Assembly (NCBI GenBank): GCA_946479895.1
Contig: CAMLHT010000212.1
Coordinates: 1 to 6,684, forward strand
Direction: 5' to 3'
Source: an uncultured Gemmatimonadota bacterium
GTDB lineage: Bacteria; Gemmatimonadota; Gemmatimonadetes; Gemmatimonadales; Gemmatimonadaceae
DNA: 6,684 nucleotides
Positions 1-5,456 of this stretch are shown here, one piece after another. Made by a program: the position numbers and the translations under genes. Under the pieces are notes generated by a model. It worked only from the letters and a program-made list of their open reading frames with translations. It was not told where the DNA came from and ran no database searches. How positions within the stretch are numbered: the first letter of the stretch is position 1; every line of letters begins with the position of its first letter.

Positions 1-78
1 GTCGCCCTCCGCGCGGAGGGCGAGGGCGAGCCGGGCTCCATAGAAGCCGCCGCCGATGACTATTGAGTCGAACCGCAC
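1..78 (-). CDS. FAD-dependent oxidoreductase, N-terminal fragment (runs off left edge)
   Basis: Only the first 26 codons are inside the window; the frame is open to base 1. Reading from GTG at 78, the start is M-R-F-D-S-I-V-I-G-G-G-F-Y-G-A-R-L-A-L-A-L. This is a hydrophobic beta strand followed by GGGxxGxxLA, the dinucleotide-binding motif of a Rossmann fold. A GGGFYG start is typical of glycine/D-amino-acid-oxidase-like FAD enzymes, where the GxGxxG loop holds the ADP part of FAD. GTG is the only usable start in this frame upstream of the motif, and the motif begins at residue 9, as expected for the family. An AGGA directly abuts the GTG, too close for a normal ribosome binding site. The gene lies 56 bp downstream of the lipoprotein gene on the same strand, so they may be co-transcribed. 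Substrate cannot be told from this fragment; an NAD-binding enzyme is less likely but not excluded. Confidence 0.72.
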   Translation of the reverse strand, partial: MRFDSIVIGGGFYGARLALALRAEGD

Positions 79-134
79 TCCTGACTGACGTTCCGGCAGG
101 CCGTCCCGTAACCCGGTCGCGGATTTTCCGGCGA

Positions 135-722
135 CTATTTCCGGCGTCGTGCGATGAACGTCCCGATATGAGTCGGCGGGCTTCTGTACAGGTATTTCAT
201 CCATCGGACGTCGCCAACCAGACTGTCGGCCACCAACCTCCCATTCAAATAGATCGCCGGACCGTTCGAGTATGTCGCGTTAAGCGACGTCTGCAAGCCC
301 AGAAAAAACGAACTGTCCGCCGCGAACCCTGAAAGGCTGGAGGATGACGGACGGTAGTCCCCCGTCAGGGGTGAGACATGTGTGCACCCTGATGCCGAGC
401 TCACGTCCCACGTGTCGCAGAACTCGCCCGCGAAAATACCGGCCCCGGCGAGTGGCTCGGCATTTCTACCATCGAGTGTGATCTCGAGGACACCGGAAAG
501 TGTCGCTCCGCCAAAGGTTCGCAGGTGCGTGCAATACAGGAACGCACCCGGACAATCCGGTGGGGAAGGCGCGGCCGTCTCGAACGAAAACTGGGTCAGT
601 TGCGTGGTGACGTCCCAGGTACCCTCCAGAGGGTGTCCGCTCTTGTCGCCAGGGCCGAAAACAGACTGGCACGACGCGACCACTCCGAGACAAAGCAGTG
701 CAAGGCACTGAAGGATTCGCAT
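135..722 (-). CDS. Predicted lipoprotein of unknown function
   Basis: A 195-residue protein whose family I do not recognise. The N-terminus (M-R-I-L-Q-C, then a hydrophobic stretch to about residue 16) ends in V-V-A-S-C, a lipobox with the acylated cysteine at position 18, so it should be cleaved by signal peptidase II and anchored in a membrane. Residue +2 is Gln, not Asp, which would favour the outer membrane if a Lol system is present (inference). The mature part is rich in Ser, Gly, Thr and aromatic residues and looks like alternating beta strands. It has four further cysteines at 57, 64, 102 and 113 that could form two disulfides. A GTWDVT near residues 34-39 and a GTFIA near 187-191 frame the domain, recalling small beta-barrel or lipocalin-like lipoproteins, but that is only a resemblance. 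The start is ATG at 722 because the signal peptide follows directly. Upstream there is only a weak GAAAG three bases from the ATG. The FAD enzyme follows it. Confidence 0.75.
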   Translation of the reverse strand: MRILQCLALLCLGVVASCQSVFGPGDKSGHPLEGTWDVTTQLTQFSFETAAPSPPDCPGAFLYCTHLRTFGGATLSGVLEITLDGRNAEPLAGAGIFAGEFCDTWDVSSASGCTHVSPLTGDYRPSSSSLSGFAADSSFFLGLQTSLNATYSNGPAIYLNGRLVADSLVGDVRWMKYLYRSPPTHIGTFIARRRK

Positions 723-924
723 GCACTTTCAACTAGCGGAGGGATTGATCCTACCGCTACCCCGAATCTTCAAGATACGAGGCGATTCCCGGTCTCTGGT
801 CAGCCCCGGTTACCTGAAGCCCTGAAAGCTTATGCCGAGTTTCGCGAGTCCCGGCATCAGCTGTCAGGGCGTCAGGACTCAGGGCCGCCCGTGCGGCGGG
901 CTTGGCTTCCGGCCATCTTCCGGA
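723..924. other. Divergent intergenic region
   Basis: This 202-bp stretch separates the leftward lipoprotein gene from the rightward SEC-C-like ORF. I see no convincing coding frame or RNA gene in it. A small hairpin with a 5-bp stem (GCCGC 884-888, loop CCGT, GCGGC 893-897) has no T-run after it, so it is not a typical terminator. Short direct repeats of the type GTCAGG occur near 863-882. On the minus strand a TAGGAT box lies about 25 bases upstream of the lipoprotein ATG and could act as a -10 element, but its nearest TTGAAG lies only 14 bp further upstream, so the promoter is weakly supported. Confidence 0.5.
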
Positions 925-1062
925 ATGAGCCCGTCCCGCAACGATCCCCGCCCCGGTGGATCGGGAAAGAAGTACAAGCGGTGCTGCATGGCGAAGGAGG
1001 CGGAGGCGGCACACCCGTTCCTCAGCCTCAGCTGCTGCGGCCGGCCGTCGAAGCGGACCTGA
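925..1062 (+). CDS. Short SEC-C-like protein with degenerate zinc motif (possible pseudogene 5' part)
   Basis: A 45-codon frame begins M-S-P-S-R-N-D-P-R-P-G-G-S-G-K-K-Y-K-R-C and continues with a second Cys at residue 21. This clearly matches the SEC-C motif (RNDPCPCGSGKKYKRCC), a four-ligand zinc-binding element known from the SecA C-terminus and from many small proteins that carry it near the N-terminus. Here the first two ligand cysteines are Arg 9 and Gly 11, while Cys 20 and 21 remain, so normal zinc binding should be lost. After the motif come a short Ala/Glu-rich piece and a second CC pair at 37-38, then a TGA. Known SEC-C proteins are normally much longer. Third codon positions stay G/C-rich up to the stop, so this may be the real end. 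The alternative is that the gene once continued in the next frame (see the following entry). No Shine-Dalgarno sequence precedes the ATG. The motif identity is firm; whether the product is made is not. Confidence 0.5.
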   Translation: MSPSRNDPRPGGSGKKYKRCCMAKEAEAAHPFLSLSCCGRPSKRT

Positions 1063-1205
1063 TGGATCCTTCGTTGGCAGCTGAGCGGGAGCTGGACGGG
1101 CTGCGGGGTTGGCTGGTCAGGGTGGATGAGATCAGCCGGGACGGCGAGAGCCGGCCCGAGCGGGTGCTGGAGCTGTTGATGGAGGATGTACGATCGTCAC
1201 GCTGA
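1062..1205 (+). CDS. Small hypothetical protein or frameshifted tail of the SEC-C-like gene
   Basis: A 47-codon frame starts at ATG 1062, sharing its A with the last base of the preceding TGA (TGATG, 1060-1064), an arrangement typical of translational coupling. The product is charged and likely alpha-helical: it runs L-A-A-E-R-E-L-D-G-L-R-G-W-L-V-R-V-D-E-I-S, then an acidic/arginine linker and a second helix R-P-E-R-V-L-E-L-L-M-E-D-V. Codon choice (many CTG, GAG, CGG, GTG) looks genuinely coding. The same frame is open far upstream, so it could equally be the C-terminal half of one ancestral SEC-C protein separated by a one-base deletion somewhere around 1000-1060. I do not recognise the sequence as a family. 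It ends 68 bp before the dehydrogenase gene, on the same strand. Confidence 0.35.
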   Translation: MDPSLAAERELDGLRGWLVRVDEISRDGESRPERVLELLMEDVRSSR

Positions 1206-1273
1206 ACGACGTCCAAGGGGTGCGCATCGGCTAGATTTCCCATTCGCAACTCCGCACTTCCCATCGCGTTCCG
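1206..1273 (+). promoter_or_regulatory. Leader of the dehydrogenase-transketolase-FkbM gene run
   Basis: This 68-bp gap precedes the first of three closely spaced plus-strand genes and is the natural place for their promoter. TAGATT at 1232-1237 fits a TANNNT -10 box and would place a transcript start about 30 bases before the ATG. I see no good -35 hexamer at 16-18 bp upstream (the bases there read roughly ACGTCC). The part from about 1238 to 1273 is a string of degenerate octamer-like units (CCCATTCG, CAACTCCG, CACTTCCC and a longer last one ending in TTCCG). No Shine-Dalgarno sequence is present. Confidence 0.25.
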
Positions 1274-2650
1274 ATGTCGACCCCGCAGACCTCCCTTTCC
1301 TCCAGGATCAACGACCGGACCGCCGTCATCGGCGTGATCGGCCTCGGCTACGTGGGATTGCCCCTGGCAGTCGAGACGACCCGAGCCGGCTACCACACCA
1401 TCGGCTTCGACCTCAACGAGACGGTCGTCGCGGGGATCAACGCCCGCCGAAGCCACATCAAGGACATCCCGTCGAGCATCATCGAGCCGCTCGTCGCCGA
1501 GCACCGGCTCGAGGCGACGACGAACCTCGCCGACCTCGGGAAGTGCGACGCCATCTCCATATGCGTGCCGACCCCGCTCAACAAGATCAAGGACCCTGAC
1601 CTCAGCTACATCGTTGCCGCGGCAAGGTCTGTTCGCGATTCGCTCCGGAAAGGACGGCTGATCATTCTCGAGAGCACGACCTACCCGGGAACCACGCGCG
1701 AAGTCCTTCTGCCGATCCTTCAGGAGACGGGACTGGAAGTCGGCAAGGACTTCTTCGTCTGCTTCAGCCCGGAGCGCGTCGATCCCGGCAACCCGACCTG
1801 GCAGACGAAGAACACTCCGAAGGTCCTGGGCGGAATTACGCCTTCGTGCGCCGAGGCCGGCCTGGCGCTTTACTCCAGGATTTTCGACACCATGGTGCCG
1901 GTAGAGAGCGCCGAAGCGGCCGAATTGGTGAAGGTTTACGAGAACACGTTCCGCATGATCAACATCGCCTTGGCCAACGAGCTGGCGCAGGCGTGCGAGA
2001 AGCTGGGGATCGACGTCTGGGGCGTGATCGATGCCGCGGCGACGAAGCCCTTTGGCTTCATGAAATTCACCCCGGGCCCGGGGCTTGGCGGCCACTGCAT
2101 CCCGCTCGATCCGCACTACCTCGCGTGGAAGATGCGCACGCTGTCGTACACGACACGGATGATCGAACTCGCGAGCGAGATCAACATGGAGATGCCGGCG
2201 TACGTGGTGAACCAGGTTGGCGATGTGCTGAACGACGTGGGGGTCGCGCTGAGCCGGGCGAAGGTGCTGGTGCTCGGGATCGCCTACAAGAAGGACATCG
2301 ACGACCTGCGCGAGAGTCCGGCGCTGGAGATTATCCAATTGCTCCAGCAAAAGGGAGCCACGGTGAGCTATCACGACGGGTACTGCGCCCAGATCCTGGA
2401 TGATGGCCACACCGGCATCCGTAACCTGCCGATGTCGAGCGTGCCGCTGACTCCGGAAGCGCTCTCGGCGGCCGACGTCGTGCTCGTGGTCACCGACCAC
2501 TCGAACGTCGATTACCAGGCCGTGGCCGACAATGCGCGCGCCGTCGTCGATACCCGCGGCATCATGCGGAAATACCGCGGAAGGGCGAAGGTCGTCGGAC
2601 TGTCCGGAACGAGGTCTGGTGCGAACCTGGCGACGCCCGTCGCGGTCTGA
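1274..2650 (+). CDS. wbpA: UDP-N-acetyl-D-glucosamine 6-dehydrogenase (nucleotide sugar dehydrogenase)
   Basis: A 458-residue enzyme of the UDP-glucose/GDP-mannose dehydrogenase family, which oxidises the C6 hydroxyl of a UDP-sugar to a carboxylate with two NAD+ in the cytoplasm. The N-terminal Rossmann domain has G-L-G-Y-V-G at 23-28, with Asp 46 at the end of the second strand to hold the NAD ribose. E-S-T-T-Y-P-G-T-T lies at 133-141. The substrate region has F-S-P-E-R-V-D-P-G-N at 164-173 and the conserved Lys 220 in E-L-V-K-V-Y-E-N. The catalytic Cys 275 sits in G-G-H-C-I-P-L-D-P with its partner Asp 279. The C-terminal UDP-binding domain includes V-L-G-I-A-Y-K-K near 333-340 and the D-L-R-E-S-P segment. 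SPERxDPGN followed by a TPKVLGG-type stretch, and GGHCIPLDP, are more like WbpA/WecC-type enzymes acting on UDP-N-acetylated sugars than UDP-glucose dehydrogenase; WbpA (UDP-GlcNAc to UDP-GlcNAcA) is the best fit, but UDP-GalNAc or UDP-ManNAc is possible. The start matches the usual short leader before the first strand. Confidence 0.9.
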   Translation: MSTPQTSLSSRINDRTAVIGVIGLGYVGLPLAVETTRAGYHTIGFDLNETVVAGINARRSHIKDIPSSIIEPLVAEHRLEATTNLADLGKCDAISICVPTPLNKIKDPDLSYIVAAARSVRDSLRKGRLIILESTTYPGTTREVLLPILQETGLEVGKDFFVCFSPERVDPGNPTWQTKNTPKVLGGITPSCAEAGLALYSRIFDTMVPVESAEAAELVKVYENTFRMINIALANELAQACEKLGIDVWGVIDAAATKPFGFMKFTPGPGLGGHCIPLDPHYLAWKMRTLSYTTRMIELASEINMEMPAYVVNQVGDVLNDVGVALSRAKVLVLGIAYKKDIDDLRESPALEIIQLLQQKGATVSYHDGYCAQILDDGHTGIRNLPMSSVPLTPEALSAADVVLVVTDHSNVDYQAVADNARAVVDTRGIMRKYRGRAKVVGLSGTRSGANLATPVAV

Positions 2651-2660
2651 TTCGGGCCGT

Positions 2661-2666
2661 TAGTTT
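2661..2666 (+). promoter_or_regulatory. Possible -10 box for a leaderless transketolase transcript
   Basis: TAGTTT fits TANNNT and ends six bases before the transketolase ATG at 2673, the spacing expected if transcription begins at the start codon. There is no Shine-Dalgarno sequence in the 22-bp gap, which agrees with a leaderless message. No recognisable -35 element is seen about 17 bp upstream, so this rests on one short match and could be chance. Confidence 0.25.
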
Positions 2667-2672
2667 GTTCGC

Positions 2673-4676
2673 ATGACCGATCTGGAAGCCCTCGCGATCA
2701 ACACGGTCCGCACGCTTTCCATGGACGCCGTCCAGAAAGCGGAGTCGGGCCACCCCGGTACCCCGATGGCCCTCGCGCCGCTGGGGTACGCGCTTTTCAC
2801 GAAGCACATGAAGCACGATCCATCCGACCCGGCGTGGCCGGACCGCGATCGTTTCGTGCTGTCGTGCGGACACGCGTCGATGTTCCTGTACTCGTGCCTG
2901 TACCTCACCGGGTACGATCTCACCCTCGACGACCTGAAGGAATTCCGTGAGTGGGGGAGCAAGACGCCCGGGCACCCCGAGCTGCACTACACGCCGGGTG
3001 TCGAGACAACGACAGGGCCACTCGGCCAGGGCATCGGCAATGCGGTCGGCATGGCCGTGGCCGAGGCGCATCTCGCAGCGACATTCAACAAGCCAGGCCA
3101 CGATATCGTGGACCACTACACGTGGTTCATCTGCAGCGACGGGGACCTCATGGAAGGCATCTCCCACGAGGCTGCCTCGTACGCCGGCCACCAGAAGCTC
3201 GGCAAGCTGATCGGTTTCTACGACGACAACAAGATCACGATCGACGGGAGCACGGACCTCACCTTCAGCGACGACACCGCGAAGCGGTTCGAGGCGTACG
3301 GGTGGCACGTGCTGCACATCGACGACGTGAATGACCTCGGTCAGATCGATCGAGCAGTCGCCGCCGCGAAGGCCGAGGCGACCAGGCCGACGCTCGTCGT
3401 CACGAAGACGCACATCGGGTTCGGCAGTCCGAACAAGCAGGACACCGCGAAGGCCCATGGCGAGCCGCTCGGCAAGGAAGAGATCCGGCTGACGAAGGAA
3501 AACCTCGGATGGCCTTCGCAGGAGCCGTTCTTCGTTCCCGAAGAATCGCTGGCGCACTGGCGGCAGGCGAAGGACCGTGGCGTGAAGGTGCATCGCGAGT
3601 GGAGCGCGAAGCTGGAGGCGGCGCGGAAGGCATACCCGGCTGATGTAGCGGAGCTCCAGCGACGCCTGAGCGGGAGGCGGCCGGCCGATTGGGACACGGC
3701 CATGCCGGTGTTCACCAGCGAGAACGGAAACGTTGCGAGCCGGTCCGCATTCGGCGTCGCTCTCAATGCGACCGCTGAGGCCCTGCCGGAGCTGATGGGC
3801 GGGTCCGCCGATCTCACGCCTTCGAACAACACGTCGGTGAAGGCATGGAAGAATTTTTCGCCCGAGGATCGGGCTGGGCGCTACATGCACTACGGCATTC
3901 GCGAGCATGGCATGGGCGCGATCATGAATGGCATGGCCGTGCATGGCGGTGTCACGCCGTACGGCGGCACATTCCTGATCTTCTCGGACTACATGCGGCC
4001 GGCGATCCGGCTCGCGGCGTTCATGAAGCAGCACGTCATCTACGTCTTCACCCACGACTCGATCGGGCTCGGCGAGGACGGGCCGACGCACCAGCCGATC
4101 GAGCAGCTCTCCGCCCTGCGCGCGATCCCGAATCTCATCGTTCTCCGGCCAGCGGACGCGGCCGAGACTGCGGTCGCTTGGAAGGCGGCGGTCGAGCACG
4201 AAGGTGGCCCGGTCGCGTTGGTCCTCACACGGCAGAAGCTCGGATTCATCGACCGCGGCGCCGTTGGGATCGGGGCCGCGGAGGGCCTGGAGAAGGGCGC
4301 TTACATCCTCGCCGATGCCAGTGGCGGAGCGCCGAAGGTGATCCTGATGGCATCAGGATCCGAGGTCGGTCTGATCCTGAAGGCGAAGGCCCAGCTCGAT
4401 GCAGCGGGAATCCCGTCACGGGCCGTGAGCGTCCCCAGCATGGAGCTCTTCGCGCAACAGCCGGCGGCGTATGGCGGCACGGTCCTCCCGAACGGGGTTC
4501 CCCGAATCGCGATCGAAGCGGGGCACCCGATGTCCTGGTATCAGCTGATTGCCGGAAACGGTGAGATCATCGGGCTGTCGCGGTTCGGCGCAAGCGCTCC
4601 GTATGAGCGTATCTACGAGGAGCTTGGGCTCACGGTCGAACGGCTGGTGACCGCCGCGAAGTCAGTGGCTTCCTAG
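2673..4676 (+). CDS. tkt: Transketolase
   Basis: A complete 667-residue transketolase, which moves two-carbon ketol units between sugar phosphates in the non-oxidative pentose phosphate pathway using thiamine diphosphate and a divalent metal. It has the normal length and all three domains. In the N-terminal ThDP domain are His 27 in S-G-H-P-G, His 67 in C-G-H-A-S, G-P-L-G-Q-G at 115-120, the metal/diphosphate motif S-D-G-D-L-M-E-G at 155-162 with Asn 186 completing it, and His 262. The pyrimidine domain has G-G-S-A-D-L at 376-381, the cofactor-activating Glu 411 in I-R-E-H-G-M-G, F-S-D-Y-M-R-P at 437-443, and His 461 and His 473 in [13 protein letters not shown]. The C-terminal domain follows from about residue 535. 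No key residue is missing, so it should be active. It follows the dehydrogenase by 22 bp and precedes the FkbM gene by 15 bp. It may be the housekeeping copy or a second one feeding sugar precursors; the window cannot decide. Confidence 0.96.
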   Translation: MTDLEALAINTVRTLSMDAVQKAESGHPGTPMALAPLGYALFTKHMKHDPSDPAWPDRDRFVLSCGHASMFLYSCLYLTGYDLTLDDLKEFREWGSKTPGHPELHYTPGVETTTGPLGQGIGNAVGMAVAEAHLAATFNKPGHDIVDHYTWFICSDGDLMEGISHEAASYAGHQKLGKLIGFYDDNKITIDGSTDLTFSDDTAKRFEAYGWHVLHIDDVNDLGQIDRAVAAAKAEATRPTLVVTKTHIGFGSPNKQDTAKAHGEPLGKEEIRLTKENLGWPSQEPFFVPEESLAHWRQAKDRGVKVHREWSAKLEAARKAYPADVAELQRRLSGRRPADWDTAMPVFTSENGNVASRSAFGVALNATAEALPELMGGSADLTPSNNTSVKAWKNFSPEDRAGRYMHYGIREHGMGAIMNGMAVHGGVTPYGGTFLIFSDYMRPAIRLAAFMKQHVIYVFTHDSIGLGEDGPTHQPIEQLSALRAIPNLIVLRPADAAETAVAWKAAVEHEGGPVALVLTRQKLGFIDRGAVGIGAAEGLEKGAYILADASGGAPKVILMASGSEVGLILKAKAQLDAAGIPSRAVSVPSMELFAQQPAAYGGTVLPNGVPRIAIEAGHPMSWYQLIAGNGEIIGLSRFGASAPYERIYEELGLTVERLVTAAKSVAS

Positions 4677-4691
4677 CGGCCGACCGCAGCC

Positions 4692-5444
4692 ATGGGAGCA
4701 TTCGCCCGCAACATCCGGCGCGCACTGCCCGAACGATGGCAGCCGCCGGCGCGCTATTTCTACGAGCGGGCGATGGGCCTCATCGAGCGGGAAGTGTGCG
4801 TTGCGGTTCGAAAGGTGTCACCCGGTGACGTGGTCGTGGATGTTGGCGCGAACGTCGGGATTTACACGTATGCTTTCGCCAGGGCCGGTGCCTTCGTACA
4901 CGCTTTCGAACCGCAAGCGCACTGCGCCAGCGTCCTGCGTGCCTTTGCAGCGACGACTGACCGCGTCAAGATCCACGAGTACGCCCTGGGCGCCAACGAG
5001 GGGATGGCGACGTTGCACATCCCGGTGGAGGAGGGCGCGTTGCGCCCGGGCCAGGCCAGCCTCCGCAAATTGGACGCGACTTCTCGCGAAAGCCTGGTCC
5101 AAATCAGGACCCTGGACGGGCTCGACCTTGGAGCCGAGATCGCGATGATGAAGGTCGACGTAGAGGGGGCCGAGCTCGAGGTGCTCGAAGGCGCGCAGCG
5201 AACGCTGGAGCGGTCTGCCCCTCTCGTCCTTGTGGAGGTGGAGCAGCGCCACCATTCAGCGCCTGTCGTCGGCGTATTCGAACGATTCGCAGCCTTGGGC
5301 TACGACGCGTTCTTTCTGGACGAGGCGCGGCGCATCCAGCCGATCAGACCCGCCGACCTCGCGGTGTCGGCACCGTCATTGGGCGCGGGTCACGTGAACA
5401 ACTTCCTGCTTCAACCCCGCAGGGGAAGGCGCCGCTGGGTCTGA
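4692..5444 (+). CDS. FkbM-family SAM-dependent methyltransferase
   Basis: A 250-residue class I methyltransferase of the FkbM family, whose members transfer a methyl group from S-adenosylmethionine, usually to a hydroxyl of a sugar or secondary metabolite. SAM motif I is V-V-V-D-V-G-A-N-V-G-I-Y at 47-58, followed by an acidic residue Glu 73 in A-F-E-P-Q at the end of the second strand, which should bind the SAM ribose. The family-specific T-L-D-G-L at 140-144 and K-V-D-V-E-G-A-E at 154-161 (the FkbM hallmark) are intact, with L-V-E-V-E at 180-184 and a typical N-N-F-L-L near the C-terminus. The tail ends in an arginine-rich R-R-G-R-R-R-W-V. No signal peptide or membrane segment is seen, so it is cytoplasmic. 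It lies 15 bp after transketolase without a Shine-Dalgarno sequence and converges on the next methyltransferase gene. Beside a UDP-GlcNAc dehydrogenase, methylation of a surface glycan is the likely role (inference). Confidence 0.9.
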   Translation: MGAFARNIRRALPERWQPPARYFYERAMGLIEREVCVAVRKVSPGDVVVDVGANVGIYTYAFARAGAFVHAFEPQAHCASVLRAFAATTDRVKIHEYALGANEGMATLHIPVEEGALRPGQASLRKLDATSRESLVQIRTLDGLDLGAEIAMMKVDVEGAELEVLEGAQRTLERSAPLVLVEVEQRHHSAPVVGVFERFAALGYDAFFLDEARRIQPIRPADLAVSAPSLGAGHVNNFLLQPRRGRRRWV

Positions 5445-5456
5445 CGACGGGTCAGA
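5440..5456. terminator. Small hairpin spanning both convergent stop codons
   Basis: TCTGAC (5440-5445), a five-base loop GACGG, and GTCAGA (5451-5456) form a perfect 6-bp stem, extendable by one G-U pair. The TGA of the FkbM gene (5442-5444) lies in the left arm and the TGA of the minus-strand methyltransferase gene (complement of 5452-5454) in the right arm, so the structure is the same from either strand. There is no T-run on either side. It is therefore a weak candidate for a bidirectional terminator or 3'-end stabiliser rather than a classical intrinsic terminator. Confidence 0.35.

Noticed and set aside
884..897. Hairpin GCCGC-CCGT-GCGGC as an intrinsic terminator
   Set aside because: The stem is only five base pairs, there is no T-run after it on either strand, and no gene ends nearby.
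525..924. Plus-strand open frame running through the lipoprotein gene and the intergenic region
   Set aside because: The first part is antisense to the lipoprotein, whose signal peptide and lipobox support the minus strand. Only the part after about 1000 looks coding, and it is reported separately.
2070..2083. Perfect palindrome CCCCGGGCCCGGGG in the dehydrogenase gene
   Set aside because: It encodes the conserved Pro-Gly-Pro-Gly stretch just before the catalytic Gly-Gly-His-Cys, so the protein sequence fully explains it.
1028..2500. Long open frame on the minus strand opposite the dehydrogenase gene
   Set aside because: It is antisense to a gene with intact family motifs, its translation is Arg/Asp/His-rich and shows no recognisable domain, and long antisense frames are expected in high-GC coding DNA.
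2562..4199. Long open frame on the minus strand opposite the transketolase gene
   Set aside because: It mirrors a complete transketolase, has a biased Arg/Val/Leu composition without motifs, and is explained by G/C-rich third codon positions on the other strand.
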